From Paraburkholderia madseniana (GTDB taxonomy: Bacteria; Pseudomonadota; Gammaproteobacteria; Burkholderiales; Burkholderiaceae), in NCBI RefSeq assembly GCF_009690905.1, contig NZ_VOSW01000001.1, forward strand, positions 186,001 through 250,000: a stretch of 64,000 nt of DNA, given 5' to 3'. The translations under genes were made by a program, and so were the position numbers. Under the pieces are notes generated by a model. The model was not told the origin of the DNA, searched no databases, and worked only from the letters and a program-made list of their open reading frames with translations. Position 1 is the first letter of the stretch, and the number at the start of each line of letters is the position of its first letter. Below are positions 8,243 through 15,880 of this stretch, piece by piece.

Positions 8243-8258
8243 GGTCTGCGCGCGCCGT

Positions 8259-8279
8259 CGGATGGTTCGGGGCCATCCG
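8259..8279. terminator. hairpin between convergent modC and modE
   Basis: A 7-bp inverted repeat, CGGATGG (8259-8265) and CCATCCG (8273-8279), lies in the 94-base gap between the convergent genes. There is no T-run, so it is only a candidate terminator. Confidence 0.4.
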
Positions 8280-8336
8280 GGACGCCACAATTCTCAGAAT
8301 CGCCAGAGCCTGCGCCCTTCAGTGCCCTCGGCTCAT

Positions 8337-9173
8337 TCAATCCTTCACGCCAAGAATCACGCTCGACGCCTTGAATACCGCGACCGCAGTCCCGCCTTCC
8401 ACAAGCCCAAGCGTATCGACGCTTTGATTCGTGACGACCGCGGTAATCACCGCGCCGCCGTCCAACAGCAGCGACACCTCCGCGTTGACCGCCCCGCGCT
8501 TCACGCTCTGCACCGCGCCGCGCAACTGATTGCGCGCGGACAGTTGCAGCGGCGCACCGCTTTCGTTCTCCACGAGCAGCACCACCCACGACGCCTTGAT
8601 CAACGCAAACGCCGCCGCCCCCACCGCGAGGCCCAACGTCTCCGTACTTTCATGCGTGACTACGGCGACGATCGTATGGCCGCCTGGTAGCGCCAGCGAC
8701 ACTTCATCGTTGACCGTCCCGCGCGTAATTGCCGACACCGTGCCATAAAGCTGATTGCGTGCGCTCGTTTTCACGCCGATGCGGCCAATCAGGTCCCAAT
8801 CCGTTGCAAAGCCTTCGATCGCCGCACCCGCGCGTTCGAGAAAACGCCGATGCTCGCGTTCGACCGCCCGAAACGTATCGATCAGCTTCACGGCGCGCGG
8901 CGTGAGTATCGTGCCGCCACCGCCTTTGCCACCGGTCGAGCGCACGACGAGCGGCTCGCCGGCGAGATTGTTCATCGTGTCGACGGCGTCCCACGCGCCT
9001 TTGTAGCTCATGCCGATGGCTTTCGCCGCGCTGGTGATCGAACCGGTCTCGCCGATCGCCGCGAGCAGCGCAATCCGCGACGCGCCGCCGAGCGTTTGCG
9101 CGCCTGCCTTAAACCAGACGGAGCCGCCAAGTTCGAGGGCTTCGTGGGACGGATCGATGCGGTCGGATGTCAT
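8337..9173 (-). CDS. modE: ModE, molybdate-responsive regulator
   Basis: A 278-residue regulator. The N-terminal LysR-like winged helix (about residues 25-110) reads ASRIALLAAIGETGSITSAA and later GMSYKGAWDAVDTMNN, the ModE DNA-binding pattern. The C-terminal half has two tandem Mop/TOBE domains, each starting SARNQL (near residues 140 and 212), which bind molybdate. Family knowledge: Mo-loaded ModE represses modABC. The gene faces modABC on the opposite strand. The ATG at 9173 was preferred over one 14 codons upstream because it gives the usual ModE N-terminus. No strong ribosome binding site is visible at either. Confidence 0.92.
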   Translation of the reverse strand: MTSDRIDPSHEALELGGSVWFKAGAQTLGGASRIALLAAIGETGSITSAAKAIGMSYKGAWDAVDTMNNLAGEPLVVRSTGGKGGGGTILTPRAVKLIDTFRAVEREHRRFLERAGAAIEGFATDWDLIGRIGVKTSARNQLYGTVSAITRGTVNDEVSLALPGGHTIVAVVTHESTETLGLAVGAAAFALIKASWVVLLVENESGAPLQLSARNQLRGAVQSVKRGAVNAEVSLLLDGGAVITAVVTNQSVDTLGLVEGGTAVAVFKASSVILGVKD

Positions 9174-9306
9174 GGCGGCGGAGTGTCGGTGGGTGAGGAA
9201 AGGACAGCGAACCATTATAGCGACGCATCGTTGCCTGTCTGGCTGCCCCGCGCATCCATTCCCGCCCGCCTCAATTACGCGCAGGCCACCTGAGTTCGTC
9301 AGTCAC

Positions 9307-9690
9307 TCAAACCGCGTACTGCGCGATTCCATTACCGAACGACCAATTCTCCTTCAGCACTTCGACGAGATTGATGAATACATCCTCTCGTCGCAGTCCG
9401 GGCGACTCCGCCAGTTCATCCGCCATGCGCTTGTACAGCGCCTTCTTTTGTTCGAGCGTGCGCGTATTGTTAAACGTGATCTGAATCACCACGAGATCGT
9501 CGCTGCGTTCGATGTTCAGATACTGCTTGTCGTACACAAAATTGCCGGCATCGTGCTCGGTGATGAGCATGAAGATGTCGTCTTTCGGCACATTGCACGT
9601 CTCCACCAGCGAACGCTGGATGCTGTCCGTCAGCGCCTTCCGGTATTCCACCGGCTTGCCGGCGCGCAATGCGATTCGTGTGAGCGGCAT
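9307..9690 (-). CDS. tautomerase family protein
   Basis: A 127-residue protein starting Met-Pro-Leu-Thr-Arg. The second residue is the proline that, after Met removal, acts as the catalytic base in the 4-oxalocrotonate tautomerase superfamily. The length fits the longer fused-type tautomerases (Tautomerase_2-like) rather than the 60-residue 4-OT. An ideal ribosome binding site (AGGAG, 8 bases upstream) fixes the ATG at 9690, which also places the proline correctly. It is divergent from a LysR gene that probably controls it. Substrate unknown. Confidence 0.88.
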   Translation of the reverse strand: MPLTRIALRAGKPVEYRKALTDSIQRSLVETCNVPKDDIFMLITEHDAGNFVYDKQYLNIERSDDLVVIQITFNNTRTLEQKKALYKRMADELAESPGLRREDVFINLVEVLKENWSFGNGIAQYAV

Positions 9691-9790
9691 GATGAAACTC
9701 CTTGGTTGCCGTGATTGGGTAAACACAGCTTAGGCGCGCTCAGTCATAATGAACAGCCATCTTTGGCTATTTCATCCATATTCAACTGAA

Positions 9791-10642
9791 ATGAAAGTCC
9801 TCGATCTCGATGCGGTGCGCGCCTTCGTGCTGGTCGCCGATCTGCACAGCTTCACGCGGGCAGCGGACGCGCTCGATACCACGCAATCGGCCGTCAGCCT
9901 GAAGCTGAAACGGCTGGAAGCGCATCTCGGCAAGCAGTTAGTGGAACGTACGCCGCGTGTCGTGCGCCTTTCCGCGGATGGCAACGCATTCCTTGGCGCG
10001 GCCCGGGATCTGCTGAGCGCACATGAGCGGGCGCTGGGTTCGTTGTCCGTGGAGCGTCGGCGGCTCACGCTGGGGCTGAGCGAGCACGTCGCGGGAACGA
10101 ACTTGCCGCAGTTGCTCGCGCGGCTCAACGCGCACGATCCGGGTCTGGTGGTCGAATTGCATCTGGGCATGTCCGCTGCACTGCTCGCACAATTCGATGA
10201 ACGGCGCCTCGACGCAGTGATCGTTCGCTACGGCGCCGATGAGCCGCCGCGTGACGACGCGCAAGTGCTGTTCAGCGAGCCGCTTGGCTGGCTCGCTACG
10301 CCGGAATGGCTGCCGCGCGTCGGCGAGCCGTTGGCGCTGGCACTGCTGAGTCCGCCGTGCAATGTGCGCGACGTCGCGCTGCACACGCTGAATGAGGCGG
10401 GGCTTGCATGGCAGGAAGTGTTCGTCGGCGGCGGAGTGGCTGCCGTCGGCGCCGCGGTCGCGGCTGGTCTTGCGGTGTCGCCGCTGGCGCGCAGAGTGGC
10501 GCCGCGTGGATTGATCGATGTCGGCGCACGGCTGGGTTTGCCGCCGCTGCCGGAATCACGCGTGACCCTGCATTCGCGCGTGAGGGATGCGCGGTCGATG
10601 GAGACGTTGCGGTTGGTGACGAATGGGTTGGCAACGCAATGA
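9791..10642 (+). CDS. LysR-family transcriptional regulator
   Basis: A 283-residue LysR-type regulator. The helix-turn-helix covers about residues 3-62, with AADALDTTQSAVSLKLKRLE as its core, followed by the effector-binding domain. The start at 9791 was chosen so that the HTH begins at the usual place. An upstream in-frame ATG (9749) would add 14 residues. It is transcribed away from the tautomerase gene. The 100-base gap holds small inverted repeats, for example AGCCA/TGGCT at 9755-9768, which suits autoregulation and control of the neighbour. Ligand unknown. Confidence 0.88.
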   Translation: MKVLDLDAVRAFVLVADLHSFTRAADALDTTQSAVSLKLKRLEAHLGKQLVERTPRVVRLSADGNAFLGAARDLLSAHERALGSLSVERRRLTLGLSEHVAGTNLPQLLARLNAHDPGLVVELHLGMSAALLAQFDERRLDAVIVRYGADEPPRDDAQVLFSEPLGWLATPEWLPRVGEPLALALLSPPCNVRDVALHTLNEAGLAWQEVFVGGGVAAVGAAVAAGLAVSPLARRVAPRGLIDVGARLGLPPLPESRVTLHSRVRDARSMETLRLVTNGLATQ

Positions 10643-10731
10643 CAAAACGACTTCTCGCCCTAAATCATGAATAAAGTTCGCCGGCTTTCGCTTAAGCTGG
10701 AAAACCAACCATTTCATTTAAAAGTAGATCA

Positions 10732-11655
10732 GTGGACCTCGACCCCCGACAAACCGCCGCCGTCCGCGCGGTCATCGAAACCGGCAGCTTCGAGCAGGCC
10801 GCCGTTCGCCTGAACATCACGTCGTCGGCGGTATCGCAGCGTGTGCGGGCGCTCGAAACGCGCCTGGGCAATCCGCTGATCGTGCGCACGCGGCCCTGTC
10901 GCGCGACGCAGATGGGCCAGCGTCTATTGCAATATCTACGGCGTGCCGCCCTGCTCGAAGACGACTTCGCCAGCGATCTTGCGGGCGCCAACGAAGCGCT
11001 GCTGAACGTCGCCGCTGCCGTCAACGCAGATACGCTGTCCACATGGTTTTTTCCCGCGCTCTCCGAGATCCTGCTGCAGGAAAACGTGCTGCTCGATCTG
11101 ACCGTCGACGACCAGGATCACACCCACGCGCTGCTCGCCTCAGGCCTCGCGATCGGCTGCATCACCACCGAACCGGCGCCGATGCGCGGCTGCTTCGCGG
11201 AACGGCTCGGCGCGATGCGCTACCGGCTGGTGGCGTCGGCGGCGTTCGTCGAGCGATGGTTTCCGAACGGCTTGACGCGTGAAGGCGCGCGGCGCGCGCC
11301 GGTGATCCTGTCCTCACGCAAGGACGCGTTGCAGGCGCGCTTTCTCGAGACGCGCTTCGGCCTGCCCCCGGAAGCTTATCCGTGCCACTACGTGCCCGCG
11401 CCAGTGCCGCGCTACATGGCGATCCAGCGTGGCCTCGCCTATGGCATGGTGCCCGAACTGGAATTCGGCGATGCCGTCGAGCGCGGCGAACTGGTCGACC
11501 TTGCGCCGAAGCAGCCCACCGACGTCGAGTTGTACTGGCACGCCTGGAAGGTCCAGTCGCCACGCCTCGAAAAGCTCTCGGCGCGCATCGTCGAACTCGG
11601 CCGCACGGCGCTGGGTCCGCCGGGCACCAAGGCCAAACGCAAACGCGCCGCCTGA
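10732..11655 (+). CDS. argP: ArgP/IciA-type LysR regulator
   Basis: A 307-residue LysR regulator beginning at GTG with MDLDPRQTAAVRAVIETGSF, the characteristic ArgP (IciA/LysG) start, followed by the HTH AAVRLNITSSAVSQRVRALE. Family knowledge: ArgP activates the arginine/lysine exporter gene (argO/lysE) and others in response to basic amino acids. No lysE-like gene is beside it in this window, so its target must be elsewhere or different. It is preceded by the LysR gene in the same direction with a 89-base gap. Confidence 0.88.
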   Translation: MDLDPRQTAAVRAVIETGSFEQAAVRLNITSSAVSQRVRALETRLGNPLIVRTRPCRATQMGQRLLQYLRRAALLEDDFASDLAGANEALLNVAAAVNADTLSTWFFPALSEILLQENVLLDLTVDDQDHTHALLASGLAIGCITTEPAPMRGCFAERLGAMRYRLVASAAFVERWFPNGLTREGARRAPVILSSRKDALQARFLETRFGLPPEAYPCHYVPAPVPRYMAIQRGLAYGMVPELEFGDAVERGELVDLAPKQPTDVELYWHAWKVQSPRLEKLSARIVELGRTALGPPGTKAKRKRAA

Positions 11656-11668
11656 ATCGAACAGAGGG

Positions 11669-12277
11669 TCAGTGGAGAATCGGCGGCAACGACCCGCTGC
11701 TGACGGTCGCCAGATTAGCGGGCGCGGTCGCCGCGGGACTTGCCGCTACGTTTGCGGCCTTGGCAGGCGCCTTCGTGTGAACCACGGCCGGTTTGGCCAC
11801 GCTGGTTTTCGCCGTCACATTGACCACCTTGGCATGCGCTGCATGGCCTTGAACCAGGTCGGCGTGCATGATCCGGCCCTGCCCCGATTTCGCCTGAGCG
11901 AGTTGTGCGTGCGGCTTCTTACCCTGCGCCACCACCGCTGCCTTCGACTTAGGTTTGCCCGCGCCCTTCACCACGCCACCGTGGCCAACATTCCTGGCGG
12001 CGACCTTCTTCACGCTGCCGTGCGCTGCCGGCTTGGCACCGCTCTTCGACACCGACGCGACCCGTTGCGCCCCATGCTGCCCCTTCGCCGCCTGCTTCGA
12101 ACCCACCTTCGCGCCGGCGATAGACTTGACCTTGGCGGCACCCGTCGTTTTCTTTGCGTGCTTCGCCGCATGCCCGGTCGACTCGGGCGGATTCCACACT
12201 TCCGCATAACCAGCGGCCATTGCCGCCCCGGACACGCACCACACTGCAACTGCCGTTGCTACTGCTCGAACCCACAT
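11669..12277 (-). CDS. secreted Ala/Lys/Gly-rich basic protein, unknown function
   Basis: A 202-residue protein with a signal peptide (MWVRAVATAVAVWCVSGAAMA, cleavage before AGYAEVW). A low-complexity basic body follows, full of Ala, Lys, Gly, His and Val with short imperfect repeats such as AAKGQHGAQ, SVKKVAARN and KAPAKAANV. The composition recalls histone H1-like or Lys-rich periplasmic proteins, but no family was recognised. The ATG at 12277 is supported by an AGGAGA nine bases upstream and by the signal peptide. An upstream start would put a charged stretch in front. It is convergent with argP. Confidence 0.7.
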   Translation of the reverse strand: MWVRAVATAVAVWCVSGAAMAAGYAEVWNPPESTGHAAKHAKKTTGAAKVKSIAGAKVGSKQAAKGQHGAQRVASVSKSGAKPAAHGSVKKVAARNVGHGGVVKGAGKPKSKAAVVAQGKKPHAQLAQAKSGQGRIMHADLVQGHAAHAKVVNVTAKTSVAKPAVVHTKAPAKAANVAASPAATAPANLATVSSGSLPPILH

Positions 12278-12389
12278 CTCCTGCTTCTCCTGATCTTCGA
12301 CTTCATAACGAGTCGGGATTATATTCTCTTGCAAAAATCCATTTTTAGACTAATATCAACAACAAGTACAGATAAGGACTCACCCCATC

Positions 12390-12827
12390 ATGGCTCACGC
12401 CGCCCGCGTCACCCAGCCCGAACCGCCCATCCGCCGGCCGGTTTCGGAACCCACGCTTACGGAAATGTCGGCGGCAGGCCTGCGCGCGTTCTTCAACATC
12501 GCGCGAGACTGGGATTTGAGCGCCGAAGAGCAGATCGTGTTGCTCGGCTCGCCGGGCCGTTCCACCTACTTCAAATGGAAATCCGCGCCGGGAACCGCAC
12601 GTCTGGGGCGCGACACGCTGGAACGCCTGTCGCTGCTGCTCGGCATCTATAAGGCGCTGCAGATCCTGCTGCCGCAGCCCAGCGCCGCCGACACCTGGAT
12701 CAAGCGCCCCAACAGCGCGCCGCCGTTCGGCGGCCGCCGCGCGCTGGACCGCATGCTGGCCGGCAACATCAGCGATCTCGTGGCCGTGCGCCAGTATCTC
12801 GACGCGATGCGAGGCGGCTGGGCGTGA
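12390..12827 (+). CDS. Xre/MbcA/ParS-family antitoxin
   Basis: A 145-residue antitoxin. The N-terminal half is an Xre-like HTH region (AEEQIVLLGSPGRSTYFKWK). The C-terminal half (about residues 85-145) is the DUF2384/MbcA-ParS toxin-binding domain, with LLGIYKALQILLP and DLVAVRQYLDAMRGGW. Family knowledge: such proteins neutralise RES-domain toxins and repress their own operon. The next gene is a RES toxin overlapping by four bases, which supports the pairing. Confidence 0.88.
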   Translation: MAHAARVTQPEPPIRRPVSEPTLTEMSAAGLRAFFNIARDWDLSAEEQIVLLGSPGRSTYFKWKSAPGTARLGRDTLERLSLLLGIYKALQILLPQPSAADTWIKRPNSAPPFGGRRALDRMLAGNISDLVAVRQYLDAMRGGWA

Positions 12828-13525
12828 CAGAACCGCATTGGCAGCACCGCTGGCGCAACGCGCCGCTCGACTGGTCGCCCGCGTATCGCGTGATTCCAAC
12901 GCGCTTTCCGGCCGTCAATCTGTTCGACCGGGTCGCATCGCCCGAAGATTTCGACGCCCTCTACGCGCTCGAAGCGATGACCAACGACCGCCTGCGCACC
13001 GAAGTCGGCGAACTCGATCTCGTGCCACGCGAAGAGCGCCGGTTCGGTCCGGGCTATGGGCCGATCATGGCCGCGTTGACACACCTGAATCCACTCGGCA
13101 GCCGTTTCTCGGACGGCACGTACGGCGTGTTCTATTGCGCCCGTTCGCGTGCCACTGCGATCGCGGAGACGCGCTACCACACAGGGAAATTTCTGGAGGC
13201 GACAGCCGAGCCACCCATGCGGCAGCAGATGCGGCTCTACACCGTCGTGGCGCAAGGCAACGTGGTCGACATCCGCGACGACGCATCGCTCGATCTCGCG
13301 GTGCTGTCGCCCGACGACTATGTCGCCGGACAATCGCTCGGCCGTGCCGTGCGCGAGGGTGGTGCGCCGGGCATCGTGTATCCATCGGTGCGGGATGACG
13401 AAGGCGAGTGCCTCGCCGCGTTCAGAACCACGCTGCTACGCGACTGCCATCACGCGGCGTATCTGGAATACAACTGGAATGGCACGAGCATCGATATCGT
13501 GTTCGAGCTCAATCAGGTGGGCTAA
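12824..13525 (+). CDS. RES-domain toxin
   Basis: A 233-residue RES-domain protein beginning at GTG in a GTGA overlap with the antitoxin stop. RES residues are visible: R94 and S96 in GSRFSDGTYGVFYCA, Y104, and E115 in RATAIAE. A late Ser lies in GIVYPSVRDDEGE. Characterised RES toxins consume NAD+ by phosphorolysis or hydrolysis. That activity here is inferred from family. The coding region looks intact. Confidence 0.9.
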   Translation: MTEPHWQHRWRNAPLDWSPAYRVIPTRFPAVNLFDRVASPEDFDALYALEAMTNDRLRTEVGELDLVPREERRFGPGYGPIMAALTHLNPLGSRFSDGTYGVFYCARSRATAIAETRYHTGKFLEATAEPPMRQQMRLYTVVAQGNVVDIRDDASLDLAVLSPDDYVAGQSLGRAVREGGAPGIVYPSVRDDEGECLAAFRTTLLRDCHHAAYLEYNWNGTSIDIVFELNQVG

Positions 13526-13546
13526 GAGCTAAGAGACTCGCAACAA

Positions 13547-14305
13547 TCAGGGCAGGGCCAGCGCCGCCGCCCCGCTCTCCCGCGCCGCCTCAACCGAGAT
13601 CGACCAGCGCCGCAACGCCTGCGGCTCCACGATGGTCAGCTTGCCACCGGGCCCGAACGCGCCGGTGTCGATGAAAATCTGCGAGCCGATCTGCTGGATG
13701 TCGCGCATCGGCGTATGGCCGCAATAGGTCAGCGAAAGCCCATGCTGCCGCTGCGGATCGCCATTGCCCAAGGCCAGATCCCGCCCCCACAGCAATTGCT
13801 GGCGCGTTTCGGCGGAAAAATTCCCGGCGTCGAGTTCGGCGTCCGTGCCGAAGAATTCGGCATGCAGAATATTGAAGCGCTCCTTACCGCTGCCGACCAC
13901 GCGTACGAGCGGCAGCGTCCGCAGACGTTCGGCGTAGTGTTGCAAACGTTCGTCGGACAAACTCGCCGCCCATATCCCGCCGATTCCATACCACCACTGG
14001 CGCCGCAAGCGCCCATCGGCGACGCCGCACAAGGTGTCTTCATGATTGCCGAGCACCGCGTGAAACCACGGCTTGTCGAGCAGGGCCAAAGCCTCTTCGG
14101 AATGTTGACCGCGGTCTACCAGATCGCCGACCGAAAAGAGCCGGTCACGCGCCGGATCGAACGCGATGTCGCGCAGCAGATAGCGCAGCGCATCGACACA
14201 GCCATGCAAATCGCCGACGACAAAGTCGCGGCCACTCCGATTGGCCGGATGATGCTGAACGGAGTTGACGAGTACGGAATCCATTCGCTCATGATAGTGC
14301 GGCAT
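13547..14305 (-). CDS. calcineurin-like metallophosphoesterase (PrpE/PphA-like)
   Basis: A ~252-residue metallophosphatase. The metal and catalytic motifs appear in order: DFVVGDLHGC, FSVGDLVDRG, AVLGNHEDTL and the later YCGHTPM. These are the PPP-type signatures of small bacterial Ser/Thr or diadenosine-type phosphatases. The true start is uncertain: ATG at 14305 and ATG at 14284 are both possible, and neither has a strong ribosome binding site. It faces the RES toxin gene, with 21 bases between them. Substrate unknown. Confidence 0.85.
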   Translation of the reverse strand: MPHYHERMDSVLVNSVQHHPANRSGRDFVVGDLHGCVDALRYLLRDIAFDPARDRLFSVGDLVDRGQHSEEALALLDKPWFHAVLGNHEDTLCGVADGRLRRQWWYGIGGIWAASLSDERLQHYAERLRTLPLVRVVGSGKERFNILHAEFFGTDAELDAGNFSAETRQQLLWGRDLALGNGDPQRQHGLSLTYCGHTPMRDIQQIGSQIFIDTGAFGPGGKLTIVEPQALRRWSISVEAARESGAAALALP

Positions 14306-14383
14306 CCGCAAGTGCGTATGCGCGTTCCCTATCTTATCCTGACGTCTCGCATCGCTCGAATGACGTAGAAACAACGCAAGAAC

Positions 14384-14419
14384 GGCGCGTCTCCGGCAGG
14401 ACTTACCGGAAAACGCGCC
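14384..14419 (-). terminator. hairpin after the dehydrogenase operon
   Basis: GGCGCGT (14384-14390) pairs with ACGCGCC (14413-14419), with inner CCGG/CCGG pairing. It lies 14 bases past the cytochrome c stop on the - strand. No good T-run follows, so it is a candidate only. Confidence 0.4.
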
Positions 14420-14432
14420 GGCCGCGCACTCA

Positions 14433-15860
14433 TTATTGCTGGGTTCGCAGTTTGGCGACCTGATCCACCGTCACCGTGGACTGCGGATTGCCGAACTGTT
14501 TGGTGACGTAATTGGTGATAGCCGCCACCTGGTCGTCGGTAAGCTGGGTGCCGAACGCGGGCATCAACACGTCAGCCTGTTTCGTAGTACGGCTAACGCC
14601 GTGCAGGATCACCATCGCCAGATTGTTGGCGTCGCTCGCGCCGACCGCCGAGTTGTGAATCAGTGACGGATACGCGCCCGGCGCGCTGGCGCCGACACCC
14701 TGACCTGTCCAGTTATGGCACGTCGCGCAATTGGCGATGAACAGTTGCGCACCGTTCACCGCATTGATCTTGGTGCCGCGCAGCGCGGTGACATCGTCGA
14801 CGGCGGGATTGCCCCACTGGTCGCGCGGACGCGATTCGCCGCCGTTGATCGGCGGCACCGAGCGCAGATACGTGACGATCGAGCGGACGTCCTCGTGCGT
14901 CAGATACTGCGTGCTGTCGGTCACCACCTCGGCCATGGGGCCCGCCGCATTGGCTCGACCAGGCGCTGCGCCGGTCGACAGATACGCCACCAGGTCGTCA
15001 TCGCTCCAGTTGCCCACGCCGCTGGTCTTGTCCGACGTGATGTTGTACGCATGCCAGCCGGCCTGCACCGCGCCGGAGAAGCGCGAACTCGTCTTCAAGC
15101 CCTGCGTGAAATTGCGCGGCGTGTGGCATTCCTCGCAATGCGCAAGACCCTGGACCAGATACGCGCCGCGATTCCATTCGGCGCTTTGCTTCGGATCGGG
15201 CACGAAGCGGCCTTCGTCGAAATTGAACAGGTTCCAGAACACCATCAGCCAGCGCAGATTGAAGGGGAATTTCAGGCTGTTGCTCGGCGGCGCGTAGTGG
15301 ATCGGCGTGAGCGTGTTCAGATACGCGCGAATCGCCAGCACGTCCTGATCGGTGACCTTGGTGTATTCCGCGTACGGGAACGCCGGATAGAGCCGTTCGC
15401 CGCTCTTGCCAACGCCTTCATGCATCGCGCGCAGAAAATCGGCGTCGCTCCATTGGCCGATGCCGGTATCTGGGTCGGGCGTGATGTTCGGCGTCACGAT
15501 CGTACCGAACGGTGTGTTGATCGGCAGGCCGCCCGCGAACGGGCGTGCTTTGTCAGCGGTGTGGCAGGCGACGCAATCGCCGGCGCGCGCAAGGTATTCA
15601 CCGCGTTTCACGAGATCGCTGCTGGTCGCCGCCGCCGGCGTGGCCGCCGCATTGTCCGGTTGCGCAGCGTTGTCCGCGTGGGCCTGTGTGATCGGCAGCT
15701 CGTCGTTATGTCGTGCGGTCGGCCCATGCGCTTCGTGCCAGGCGACATACAGCGCAAACAGCGAAAAGACGGCCGCCAGCGTCGCCACCCGGAAGTGCTG
15801 ACGACGCGCACGCTGAACAAGCGCATCGGCCGGCTGCACGCGAGAGGTGTTCTTCGTCAT
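14433..15860 (-). CDS. tri-heme cytochrome c subunit of FAD dehydrogenase
   Basis: A 475-residue membrane-anchored cytochrome c with three CxxCH heme sites: C96-C99-H100, C242-C245-H246 and C378-C381-H382. An uncleaved-looking N-terminal hydrophobic segment (about residues 26-41, ATLAAVFSLFALYVAW) should anchor it to the periplasmic face of the inner membrane. Family knowledge: this subunit passes electrons from the flavoprotein to ubiquinone or oxidases, as in alcohol, gluconate and glucose dehydrogenases. It is the last gene of a three-gene operon, 20 bases after the flavoprotein gene. Confidence 0.92.
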   Translation of the reverse strand: MTKNTSRVQPADALVQRARRQHFRVATLAAVFSLFALYVAWHEAHGPTARHNDELPITQAHADNAAQPDNAAATPAAATSSDLVKRGEYLARAGDCVACHTADKARPFAGGLPINTPFGTIVTPNITPDPDTGIGQWSDADFLRAMHEGVGKSGERLYPAFPYAEYTKVTDQDVLAIRAYLNTLTPIHYAPPSNSLKFPFNLRWLMVFWNLFNFDEGRFVPDPKQSAEWNRGAYLVQGLAHCEECHTPRNFTQGLKTSSRFSGAVQAGWHAYNITSDKTSGVGNWSDDDLVAYLSTGAAPGRANAAGPMAEVVTDSTQYLTHEDVRSIVTYLRSVPPINGGESRPRDQWGNPAVDDVTALRGTKINAVNGAQLFIANCATCHNWTGQGVGASAPGAYPSLIHNSAVGASDANNLAMVILHGVSRTTKQADVLMPAFGTQLTDDQVAAITNYVTKQFGNPQSTVTVDQVAKLRTQQ

Positions 15861-15880
15861 TGTGGCTCTCCGTTCAGGGC

